From contig JACPYV010000071.1 in assembly GCA_016195825.1 (NCBI GenBank), positions 1 to 42,703 of the forward strand: a DNA stretch of 42,703 bases, read 5' to 3'. A model generated the notes under the pieces. The model did no database searches and was not told the origin of the DNA. It was given only the letters and a program-made list of their open reading frames with translations. This DNA comes from Burkholderiales bacterium (GTDB lineage Bacteria; Pseudomonadota; Gammaproteobacteria; Burkholderiales; Burkholderiaceae_C). The stretch's first letter is position 1, and each line of letters starts with the position of its first letter. This document shows positions 24,030-31,298 of this stretch, piece by piece. The translations under genes were made by a program, and so were the position numbers.

Positions 24030-25417
24030 AACGCCGCACCTCTCTCGGCTTGCTGGCCGTGCTGCTGAAGGCGCCAGACACGCTGGCCGCGCCCACGTCG
24101 CCTGGCCAGGCCAGCATCGTGGCCGTGCGCGTCTGGCCTGCGACGGACTACACGCGAGTCACCATCGAGTCCGACCAGCCGCTTGCCGCCAGGCATTTCC
24201 TCGTCGAGTCGCCGCACCGCCTCGTCATCGACGTCGACGGCCTGACGCTGAGCCCGGGCCTGCGCGAGCTGATCGGCAAGGTCAAGGCCGACGACCCCTA
24301 CATCGCCGGCGTGCGCGTGGGCCAGAACACGCCCACCGTCGTGCGCATCGTGCTGGACCTGAAGCAGCCCGCCGCGCCGCAGATCTTCACGCTGGCGCCC
24401 GTGGCGGCCTACCAGCACCGCCTCGTGTTCGACCTCTTTCCCAAGGTCGAGACCGACCCGCTGCTGGCCCTGGTGCAACAACACGACAAGCCGCCTGCCG
24501 CCGCACACCGCGCAGAGGCGGCCGCCAGCGCCGTCAACGATGCGCTGGAGGAACTGATCCAGAAGATCGAACGGCCTGCGCCGCCCCTGCCACCACCGCT
24601 GCCGCCGGTCCCGTCCCCGGCCCCGCCACCCGTGGTGGCACCCAAGCCGGTACCCGAAACGCGGCCGCCCGCGAAGCCGCCCACCGAGACGGTGGACAGC
24701 CTGATCGTCATCGCGCTGGACCCCGGCCACGGCGGCGAGGACCCCGGCGCCATTGGCCCGTCCGGCTTGAAGGAAAAGGACGTGGTGCTGGCCGTGGGTC
24801 TGAAGCTGCGCGAGCGGCTCCAGAGCAACCCCAACATCCGCGTGCTGATGACACGCGACGCCGACTTCTTCGTGCCGCTGCAGGACCGCGTGCGCAAGGC
24901 CCGGCGCGTGCAGGCCGACTTGTTCGTCTCCATCCACGCCGACGCCTTCTTCACGCCGCAGGCGCGCGGCGCGTCCGTCTTCGTGCTCAGCGACGGCGCT
25001 GCCACCAGCGCCGCCGCCCGTTGGATGGCGAACCGCGAGAACGCGGCCGACATGGTGGGCGGCGTGAACGTCGGCGCCGCCACCAAGGATGCCAACGTGC
25101 TGCGCGCGCTGCTGGACATGAGCACCACGGCCCAGATCAAGGACAGCCTCAAGCTGGGCGGCGAGGTGCTGGGCCAGATCGGCCGGATCGGCAAGCTGCA
25201 CAAGGCCAAGGTCGAGCAAGCCGGCTTTGCCGTGCTGAAGGCGCCAGACATTCCCAGCATCCTGGTCGAGACGGCCTTCATCTCCAACCCCGATGAGGAG
25301 AAGAAGCTGCGCGACCCAGACTACCAGGACCAACTGGTGGACGCGCTGGCCTCGGGGATTGCGAAGTACTTCGGGAAGAACCCGCCGATGGCGAGGCGGC
25401 GCAGCACGACGCTGTGA
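24026..25417 (+). CDS. amiC: N-acetylmuramoyl-L-alanine amidase (AmiC type)
   Basis: The 463-residue periplasmic amidase cleaves the amide between MurNAc and the stem peptide during cell separation. It has an N-terminal signal region, an AMIN domain (about 28-140: IVAVRVWPATDYTRVTIESD) for septal localisation, a Pro-rich linker (about 187-222) and the Amidase_3 catalytic domain (about 228-455). Zinc ligands are in IALDPGHGGEDPGAIG, in the following Glu region and in DLFVSIHADAF; the catalytic Glu is in SILVETAFISNPDEE. The signal peptide is odd, with Lys-Ala-Pro-Asp in its core, and that DNA repeats a piece of the catalytic domain (see findings). Confidence 0.95.
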   Translation: MKRRTSLGLLAVLLKAPDTLAAPTSPGQASIVAVRVWPATDYTRVTIESDQPLAARHFLVESPHRLVIDVDGLTLSPGLRELIGKVKADDPYIAGVRVGQNTPTVVRIVLDLKQPAAPQIFTLAPVAAYQHRLVFDLFPKVETDPLLALVQQHDKPPAAAHRAEAAASAVNDALEELIQKIERPAPPLPPPLPPVPSPAPPPVVAPKPVPETRPPAKPPTETVDSLIVIALDPGHGGEDPGAIGPSGLKEKDVVLAVGLKLRERLQSNPNIRVLMTRDADFFVPLQDRVRKARRVQADLFVSIHADAFFTPQARGASVFVLSDGAATSAAARWMANRENAADMVGGVNVGAATKDANVLRALLDMSTTAQIKDSLKLGGEVLGQIGRIGKLHKAKVEQAGFAVLKAPDIPSILVETAFISNPDEEKKLRDPDYQDQLVDALASGIAKYFGKNPPMARRRSTTL

Positions 25418-25421
25418 GGAT

Positions 25422-26072
25422 TCAAAGGGCGAGGTGCCATCGCAGACCGAGCGGCAACACGCGAGGCCCGAACAGGAAATGAAGCACGCGCCGCCTCCCC
25501 TGCGCGGACGTCTTGCTCGAGGCGTGCAGTACCAGCGGCCGCATCAACAGCCCGTCGCCGGCCAGCGCATCAACCGCCACCTCGCCGGCACGCTCGCGCC
25601 ACTGCGCTGCGGCGGCTTCGTCAAGCACGTCGTCCCGATGCGAGCCGGGCACGAAGCGCAAACCGCCGTCGGCCTCGGCCGCGTCGTCCAGGTGCACCCG
25701 TAGCGCCACCATCTGCGCCAGCACCTCGACCGGTGCCAGCACGAAATTCCTGCCTGCCTTGATCGACCAGCCGCCCAACGCCGAGTGCTCCACGCGCTCG
25801 GCCACCGGGATGGCCAGGTCCTGATGCAGCGTTACCAGCCAGTTGCGGTCAGGAGATTTCTCGAACAGCGTGCATTGCACCGCGACGGCATCGGCCGGCA
25901 GCACGTCGCGCAGCTGCGGCAGCGCCAGCAGCCACCGCGCCAGCACCTGGCACCATGGCTGCTCAAGCAATTCGCGCTGCCCCGCCGCGCCGGGGGGCAA
26001 GGTAGCAAGCTCGGCCAGGCCGGGAACAAGGCGGAAGCCTTCGGGCAAGGCGTCATGGTTCAGCGTCGACAT
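25422..26072 (-). CDS. Phytanoyl-CoA dioxygenase-like Fe(II)/2-oxoglutarate oxygenase
   Basis: The 216-residue protein fits the PhyH branch of 2-oxoglutarate oxygenases. The iron triad is His83 and Asp85 (TLHQDLAIP) and His183 (VLHASSKT), with Arg193-195 (QGRRRVLHF) for 2-oxoglutarate binding. ALRVHLDDAAEADGGLRFVP and GSHRDDVL give the conserved core. It should hydroxylate an unidentified small substrate in the cytoplasm. It lies 44 bases downstream of the short photolyase gene on the same strand and could be the last gene of that operon, though this is uncertain. It converges with amiC with 4 bases between. Confidence 0.87.
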   Translation of the reverse strand: MSTLNHDALPEGFRLVPGLAELATLPPGAAGQRELLEQPWCQVLARWLLALPQLRDVLPADAVAVQCTLFEKSPDRNWLVTLHQDLAIPVAERVEHSALGGWSIKAGRNFVLAPVEVLAQMVALRVHLDDAAEADGGLRFVPGSHRDDVLDEAAAAQWRERAGEVAVDALAGDGLLMRPLVLHASSKTSAQGRRRVLHFLFGPRVLPLGLRWHLAL

Positions 26073-26116
26073 GCGCCAGCGTTATTACAGCGGGTCAAGA
26101 CATCAGCCAATCGACC

Positions 26117-27316
26117 TCACCAGGCCGGCACCTCGTTGACGGCCAGCAGGTCGGCGGCCGAGCCGAGGCCACGCGAGGTCCGTGTCCACCACTGCGAAAA
26201 GGAGTCGCAGCGCCGGTCGACCGGCGGGAACAGCGCCGGCGCGGGCAGGCATTCGGCCCAACGTTCCAGCCACGGCGCGAGGTGGGGTTCGGCGACGCTG
26301 CGCACGCTGCGAGCGCCCTGCAGCGCCGCGCCGATGGCTGCGGTGTCGCCGTACCAAGACTGCGCAGCCAGCTCGCGCATGCGGCTGCCGGCAAAGCGCC
26401 AGCGGCTCTCGCTCCACGGCCAGGCACGGTGGAAGTCGGCCAGCCACAGGCCGATCACCACCGTGCCGGTGGGCAGCGCGGCGGGCAGTTCGCCCAGGGA
26501 CCAAGGGTGGACGAGCCAGACATCGCGGCCGGCGACGGCGGCAGCGTCCGGCGCGGTGGCAGCCAGGTCCGCGGGCGGCGCCTCGCCGACGCCGGGTTCA
26601 AGCCAAGCGGGGACCAGGCCAGGTGGATCGTGGCTAGGCCGGGGCTGGCGGGCCAGCCGGTCCAGCGCCTCGTACGAGGTGTCGATGACGCTACCCGGGC
26701 TGTGCCAGGCCGCTGGCGCGTAGCGGGCCACGTTCTCGGCATTGAACAGATAGGGCTTGCGGCTGCCGGTACCGGCCACCCATTGCCAGCTCAGGTGGTT
26801 GCTGGCCAGGTCGCCGTCGAGCAGGTGGGTGTAGAGCCAGTCTGCGCCGGCGCGCCAGTGCACGTGGCGGATGTGGACGACGTAGCTGGCCAGCCACATG
26901 CGGGCGTGGTTGTGCAGCATGCCGGTGGCGTACAGCATGCGCACGGCTTCGTCCACCACCGGCACGCCGGTACAGCCCTGCCGGATGTCGTCGGGCAGCT
27001 CGCGGGCATAGGCCTCGTCAGGCAGCGGACCGGGGTGCAGGGACTGCAGGATGGCGTCGCCGCGGTGCTGCCAGACATGGCGGAAGTAGGCTCGCCAGCC
27101 GAGTTCGTAGACGAACTTGTGCTGCACGTCGAGCGGGTAGCGGGCCGCGACGCCGGCCAACACCTCGGGCAGCGTCACGAAGCCGTGCGTGAGGTAAGGC
27201 GACAGGCCGGTGACGGCGCCGTCCAGCGCGTTGCGGGTGCGAGCGTAGGCGCCGGGCTGCACGGCGGCGATGCGCGTCCGCGCGGCGTGCAGCGTGGGAA
27301 CGAAAGTGTCAGCCAT
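26117..27316 (-). CDS. Short photolyase-like FAD-binding protein with an extra C-terminal domain
   Basis: The 399-residue protein starts directly with the helical FAD domain of photolyases/cryptochromes and lacks the N-terminal alpha/beta antenna domain. Visible FAD-site motifs are ALDGAVTGLSPYLTHGFVT (29-47), VYELGWRAYFRHVWQHRG (69-86), TGVPVVDEAVRMLYATGMLH (116-135), HNHARMWLASYVVHIRHVHW and DGDLASNHLSWQWVAGTGS (167-185), with the Asn facing flavin N5. Residues 265-395 form a second domain that looks like a photolyase alpha/beta fold (DVWLVHPWSLGELP, VVIGLWLADFHRAWPW, SRWRFAGSRMRELA). It may repair DNA or sense light. ATG 27316 overlaps the preceding photolyase gene by 8 bases; the open frame extends upstream without homology. 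Confidence 0.87.
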   Translation of the reverse strand: MADTFVPTLHAARTRIAAVQPGAYARTRNALDGAVTGLSPYLTHGFVTLPEVLAGVAARYPLDVQHKFVYELGWRAYFRHVWQHRGDAILQSLHPGPLPDEAYARELPDDIRQGCTGVPVVDEAVRMLYATGMLHNHARMWLASYVVHIRHVHWRAGADWLYTHLLDGDLASNHLSWQWVAGTGSRKPYLFNAENVARYAPAAWHSPGSVIDTSYEALDRLARQPRPSHDPPGLVPAWLEPGVGEAPPADLAATAPDAAAVAGRDVWLVHPWSLGELPAALPTGTVVIGLWLADFHRAWPWSESRWRFAGSRMRELAAQSWYGDTAAIGAALQGARSVRSVAEPHLAPWLERWAECLPAPALFPPVDRRCDSFSQWWTRTSRGLGSAADLLAVNEVPAW

Positions 27317-28868
27317 GGCCAGACTCCACACCCACCTCCCCGTGGCGGATGGCCGCAGCGCGCTCCAAGATCGCCAGCCGCTGCTCATCGCTCAGCCGCG
27401 CCACGTTCTTCACCTGCAGGGCCATGCGCGGGTTGCGGGCCAGCATGCTCTCGTGCCGCATCAGGAAGTCCCAGTACAGCGTGGTGAAGGGGCAGGCACG
27501 CTCACCGACGCGCTGCGCCGGGTCGTAACGGCAGCCCTGGCAATGCGGGCTCATGCGCTGGATGTACTTGCCGGTGGCGACGTAGGGCTTGCTGCCCATC
27601 AGCCCGCCATCGCCGTACTGGCTCATGCCCAGTGTGTTGGGCAGCTCCACCCACTCGACGGCGTCGACGTACACCGCCAGGTACCAGGCGTGCACCTGCT
27701 GCGGTGCCACGCCCAGCATCAGCGCGTACAGGCCCGTCACCATCAGCCGCTGGATGTGGTTGGCGTAGCCATGCGCGAGCGTCTGCGCCAGCGCGTCGCG
27801 TAGGCAGGCCATGTCAGTGGCGCCGGTCCAGTACCAGGCGGGCAGATCCTCCCGCGCGCCGAGCGCATTCAGTTCGGCATAGCCCGGCATGCGCATCCAG
27901 TAGATGCCGCGCACGTACTCGCGCCAGCCCAGGATCTGCCGGATGAAGCCCTCGACGCTGGCCAGCGGCGCCTGCCCTGCGCGGTAGGCCGCTTCGGCCG
28001 CGGCCACCACCTCGCGTGGGTTGAGAAGCTTCAGGTTGAGCGCCGCCGACAGGTGCGAGTGGTACAGCCAGGGGTCACCTGGCCACATGGCGTCCTGGTA
28101 ACGACCGAACAGCGGCAGGCGCTGTTCGATGAAGGCCTGCATGGACTGCAGCGCCTGCGCGCGCGTGACCGGCCAGGCGAAGCCGTCCAGGCAGCCGGGG
28201 TGGTGCTCGAAGCGGGCGTTGACCAGCGCGATTACGTCGCGCGTGATGTCATCGGGCTCGAAGGCCGCGCGCGGCGGCACGAAACCCGGGCCGGCGGCGC
28301 CGAAGGCCTCGCGGTTGTCCGCATCGAAATTCCACTGGCCGCCTTCTGGCTGACCGTCCTGCATCAGCACGCCGTGTCGCTGGCGCTGCTCGCGGTAGAA
28401 ATACTCCATGCGCAACGACTTGCGACCCTTCGCATGCGCGGCGAAATCGCGCACAGTGACGAAGAAATGGCGATCCTCGCGGACGTCCAACGGCAGGCCG
28501 CTGGCCTCGGCCACGGCCTTGATCGCCTGCAGCACGCGCCAGTCGCCCGGGGCGGTCATCACCAGGCCGGCGGGGCGAAGGCGCCGGATGTCGGCCTGCA
28601 ACTGCGCAGCCAGCGTGCCAGGGTTGTCGTCGTCGTCCAGCCGCGTGTAGTGCAGCGCGCGCCCGGCACCGCGCAAGGTCAGCGCGAAATGCCGCATGGC
28701 CGCGAGGAACACGGCCGTGCGCGGCTTGCCGGACCAGACGTGCGTGGACTCCTCGGCCACCTCGGCCATCCAGACGGCGTCGGTCGCAGCGTCGAAGCCG
28801 TCGAAGCCGGACGCGTCGAGGTCGAGCTGGTCACCCAGCACGATGACAAGCGTGCGCAGCTCAGCCAC
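27309..28868 (-). CDS. FeS-type (6-4) photolyase-related protein (DPRP/FeS-BCP family)
   Basis: The 519-residue protein belongs to the bacterial iron-sulfur cryptochrome/photolyase group, whose studied members repair (6-4) photoproducts. It starts LRTLVIVLGDQLDLD, continues with the alpha/beta domain (VFLAAMRHFALTLRGAG) and has the FAD region with EYVRGIYWMRMPGY and ANHIQRLMVTGLYALMLGV. Four Cys for the [4Fe-4S] cluster are visible: one in ATDMACLRDAL, two in SPHCQGCRYD and one in ERACPFTTLYWDFL. The start is a GTG: 28868 (MAELRT...) or 28877. It overlaps the DUF2256 gene upstream and the short photolyase downstream, so it lies mid-operon. Confidence 0.92.
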   Translation of the reverse strand: MAELRTLVIVLGDQLDLDASGFDGFDAATDAVWMAEVAEESTHVWSGKPRTAVFLAAMRHFALTLRGAGRALHYTRLDDDDNPGTLAAQLQADIRRLRPAGLVMTAPGDWRVLQAIKAVAEASGLPLDVREDRHFFVTVRDFAAHAKGRKSLRMEYFYREQRQRHGVLMQDGQPEGGQWNFDADNREAFGAAGPGFVPPRAAFEPDDITRDVIALVNARFEHHPGCLDGFAWPVTRAQALQSMQAFIEQRLPLFGRYQDAMWPGDPWLYHSHLSAALNLKLLNPREVVAAAEAAYRAGQAPLASVEGFIRQILGWREYVRGIYWMRMPGYAELNALGAREDLPAWYWTGATDMACLRDALAQTLAHGYANHIQRLMVTGLYALMLGVAPQQVHAWYLAVYVDAVEWVELPNTLGMSQYGDGGLMGSKPYVATGKYIQRMSPHCQGCRYDPAQRVGERACPFTTLYWDFLMRHESMLARNPRMALQVKNVARLSDEQRLAILERAAAIRHGEVGVESGHG

Positions 28869-29028
28869 GGGTCGCACCCTGGCGCCGGCAGGCCTCGGAG
28901 CAGTACTTCACCTCCGCCCAGTTCTTGGCCCAGCGCCGCCGCCAGGTCATCGCCAGCCCGCAGGCCGCGCAGGGTTTGCTGGGCAACGCGGCCTTGTTGC
29001 CGCGAAAGCCGGGGTCGGCACGCGTCAC
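28861..29028 (-). CDS. DUF2256 small zinc-finger-like protein
   Basis: The 55-residue protein matches DUF2256: GFRGNKAALPSKPCAACGLA, MTWRRRWAKNWAEVKYCSEA, CRR. Two Cys pairs (CxxC and CxxxC) probably bind zinc. The start is GTG 29028, which overlaps the stop of the FAD oxidoreductase as GTGA; this fits the family's N terminus. DUF2256 genes commonly sit beside FeS-type photolyases, and here the gene overlaps that gene by 8 bases. Function is unknown; a role in photolyase expression, maturation or DNA binding is inference from linkage. Confidence 0.85.
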   Translation of the reverse strand: MTRADPGFRGNKAALPSKPCAACGLAMTWRRRWAKNWAEVKYCSEACRRQGATRG

Positions 29029-30125
29029 AACGACACCCCGCGACCTGCGGGCACGGCGGCAGTGGCACCCAGGCCAGGCTGCGACGCGTTGCCCAAGTGC
29101 TGCAGCAGCGCTGCTGACAGCGAGTAGGCGGACATCCAGGCTCCTGCCACGCCGGCACCGCCGAGAAAGTCGCCGCACACGCCCAGGCCTTGCGCGGCAT
29201 CCCACCAGAACGATTCGCCCGGCGCCGACAGGCGTGATTGGGGCAAGGCGTAACGCCAGCGGTGCACGGTGCTGTGCAGCCAGTCGACCGGCTGGCCCAG
29301 CACTTCGGCCAGCGCGGCCTGCAGTTCCTGCTGCACCGCCTCGGGCGCCTGTTCCAGGTTCTGGCGGCTCCAGCCTGCCTTGGCGTGGCCGACCCAGTGG
29401 GCCTGCCCGGCTACGCGCGCACGGCCAGGCCGGGCGTCGCTGCGCATCACCCAGGCAAGCGGCCCCGCGTCCGGCCGGGCCAGGTCCCAGTCGCCCACGG
29501 CGGCCGGCGCCGTTTCAGCCGCCACGCCCATCAGCGTCCAGCAAGGCTGCATAGGCGCCAGCGCGGCATGCCGGGCCCAGTCGCGCCGGTGCGTGCCGAG
29601 CAGGGGCGCGGCCTGGGCCGGCGGAAGCGCCAGCACCACGGCATCGAAGGGCCCACCCTGGCGCTGACCTGCCGCCTCAAGGTGCCAGCCAGCCGCGCTC
29701 CAGCAAAGGCTGTCGATGGCGCAAGACCAGGTGGTCACCACACCGTGCAGCAGGCGCCGGCACAGCTCGGGGCTGTCAGGCACGGGCACGTGGACACCCT
29801 GGCCGTGGTCGAGCGGCAGGCTGCCCGGCGCCAGCGTCGGCCGCCACTCGGCCAGCCAGCCGGCCTGGCAGGCCTGGTCGACGAAGGACCGGAACGGCCC
29901 GGTTGGCACATCGAGGCCCAGCGCGCCGTGGTCCAACCGTGTCGTGCAGGCCTGACCGGCCCGGTCGGTCCAGGCCATGCGCCGCGTGGCCAGCCGCCCG
30001 CCCGGCCCGCGGGCCTTATCAAACACGTGCACCGCATGCCCGGCCTGCGCCAGCGCCTGCGCGCAAGCCGACCCCGCCATCCCGGCACCGACCACCGCCA
30101 CCCGCCGAATATCGTCTTCTGCCAT
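29025..30125 (-). CDS. Renalase-like NAD(P)/FAD-dependent oxidoreductase
   Basis: The 366-residue flavoprotein has the dinucleotide fold at its N terminus: VAVVGAGMAGSACAQALAQA, HVFDKARGPGGRLATRR, and later DHGALGLDVPTGPFRSFV. The C-terminal FAD contact is VCGDFLGGAGVAGAWMSAYS. The organisation is that of bacterial renalase-like or amine-oxidase-like proteins. Such genes are recurrent in photolyase clusters; the substrate is unknown. It is the first gene of the operon, and the ATG at 30125 has TACGAT 6 bases upstream and no Shine-Dalgarno. A TTG two codons earlier is an unlikely alternative. Confidence 0.88.
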   Translation of the reverse strand: MAEDDIRRVAVVGAGMAGSACAQALAQAGHAVHVFDKARGPGGRLATRRMAWTDRAGQACTTRLDHGALGLDVPTGPFRSFVDQACQAGWLAEWRPTLAPGSLPLDHGQGVHVPVPDSPELCRRLLHGVVTTWSCAIDSLCWSAAGWHLEAAGQRQGGPFDAVVLALPPAQAAPLLGTHRRDWARHAALAPMQPCWTLMGVAAETAPAAVGDWDLARPDAGPLAWVMRSDARPGRARVAGQAHWVGHAKAGWSRQNLEQAPEAVQQELQAALAEVLGQPVDWLHSTVHRWRYALPQSRLSAPGESFWWDAAQGLGVCGDFLGGAGVAGAWMSAYSLSAALLQHLGNASQPGLGATAAVPAGRGVSL

Positions 30126-30228
30126 GGGCAAATCGTACGCTTTATCGATTCACTATGAGTTCAATATTAAACTTTTGCGCAAGAAATATCCATAATACGA
30201 GTCAAATGCGATTCATTCCAAGGACACC
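30126..30228. promoter_or_regulatory. Divergent control region between the photolyase operon and its MerR regulator
   Basis: This 103-base AT-rich stretch separates the two divergent starts. It holds the palindrome at 30158-30173, a perfect 8-bp palindrome TTGCGCAA (30175-30182) and two copies of CGATTCA (30145-30151 region and 30209-30215 region). A TAATAC -10-like element (30193-30198) could serve the plus-strand regulator. A minus-strand TTGAAC (30164-30159) is 21 bases from TACGAT (30137-30132), longer than the 19-20 bases typical of MerR-controlled promoters. AAGGA precedes the regulator ATG. Confidence 0.55.
30158..30173. promoter_or_regulatory. 16-bp near-perfect palindrome, candidate MerR-family operator
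   Basis: AGTTCAATATTAAACT matches its own reverse complement at all but one symmetric pair (positions 5 and 12). It sits in the middle of the divergent intergenic region, where a dimeric MerR-type regulator would be expected to bind. One arm contains the minus-strand TTGAAC that could be a -35. Confidence 0.6.
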
Positions 30229-31230
30229 ATGGCGAAGCCACCTCACTCAACGGCCTTGCACCGCAGCGGCGCCGTGGCCCGCATGCTGAACATGCCGGTG
30301 GCGACGCTGCGCAACTGGGAACGCCGCTACGCGCTGACGCAGGCGGCGCTGTCGCCCAGCGGCCAGCGTCTCTACTCGGCAGACGACGTGCGGCGCCTAG
30401 CGCTGATCAAGCAGCTGACGGACCAGGGCCACGCCATCGGCGGCCTGGCTGCGCTGGACGAGGTGGGGCTGCGGCAAGTTGCGTCCACACATGCCACCAC
30501 GCTCGCGGCCACGCAAACTGTCGACCGCACGGGGTCAAGCAGCAAGCCACCCGCCCGCGCGCTGAGGCTGGTCGTGATCGGGTCGACGCTGGGCGCGCGG
30601 CTGCGCCGCCCTACCCTGCTGCGGCAATTGGCGGTGGCAGTGGAATTGCTGGGGCCGTTCGACGACGCCGTGCAGGCTGCGGCCGCCGTGGGTGATGAGC
30701 CGGTCGATGCGGTGCTCGCCCACGAGCCGCAGTTGCAGGCGCAATGGCGGGTTGCATTCAACGACGCTGCGCCCGCACTCGCCGGTGTGCCCAAGGCGGT
30801 GCTCTACAGTTTTGCCGCGGATGCCGCCTGCGACGCGCTCGCCGGAGACGGCACCCGTCTGCTTCGCGAGCCGCAGCCCGACGCGGTCTTGGCGCAATGG
30901 CTGCAAAGTCTGCTCACGACTCAACGAGCATTGGCGCCAGTCCTTCCAACCGCACCGCAACCCGTCCCGCCGCGGCGTTGGAGCGATGCCGCGCTGGCCG
31001 ACTTTGCCGGCCTGTCCTCCACCATGGCGTGCGAGTGCCCGCGCCATGTGGCCGAGTTGCTGGTGCAGCTGTCGCACTTCGAAGCCTATAGCACCCAGTG
31101 CCAGCACCGCAGCCCGGCCGACGCCGAACTGCACGCCCACCTGGCCCGGGTCGCCGCCTCCTGCCGCGCGAGCTTCGAGACTGCGCTGGAACGTGTGGCC
31201 CTGCACGAAGGTCTGCTGCTGCCCATCTGA
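30229..31230 (+). CDS. MerR-family transcriptional regulator, LitR/CarH-like architecture
   Basis: The 333-residue protein has an N-terminal MerR helix-turn-helix (residues 10-80: SGAVARMLNMPVATLRNWER, RYALTQAALSPSGQRLYSAD, DVRRLALIKQL). A linker leads to a Rossmann-like domain (about 103-245: LRLVVIGSTLGARLRRPTLL, VPKAVLYSFAADAA) resembling a degenerate cobalamin-binding domain. The DxHxxG cobalamin motif of LitR/CarH is absent. A C-terminal helical domain follows with CECPRHVAELLVQLSHFEAY. Divergent placement next to two photolyase genes suggests it controls them, possibly by light, as LitR/CarH proteins do in related bacteria; this is inference. Confidence 0.85.
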   Translation: MAKPPHSTALHRSGAVARMLNMPVATLRNWERRYALTQAALSPSGQRLYSADDVRRLALIKQLTDQGHAIGGLAALDEVGLRQVASTHATTLAATQTVDRTGSSSKPPARALRLVVIGSTLGARLRRPTLLRQLAVAVELLGPFDDAVQAAAAVGDEPVDAVLAHEPQLQAQWRVAFNDAAPALAGVPKAVLYSFAADAACDALAGDGTRLLREPQPDAVLAQWLQSLLTTQRALAPVLPTAPQPVPPRRWSDAALADFAGLSSTMACECPRHVAELLVQLSHFEAYSTQCQHRSPADAELHAHLARVAASCRASFETALERVALHEGLLLPI

Positions 31231-31298
31231 AAGACAACCGCGTGCCCGCAAACGGCTCGGGAGCACACCACAATCCGTGGCCGCCCTGGAGACCGGAG

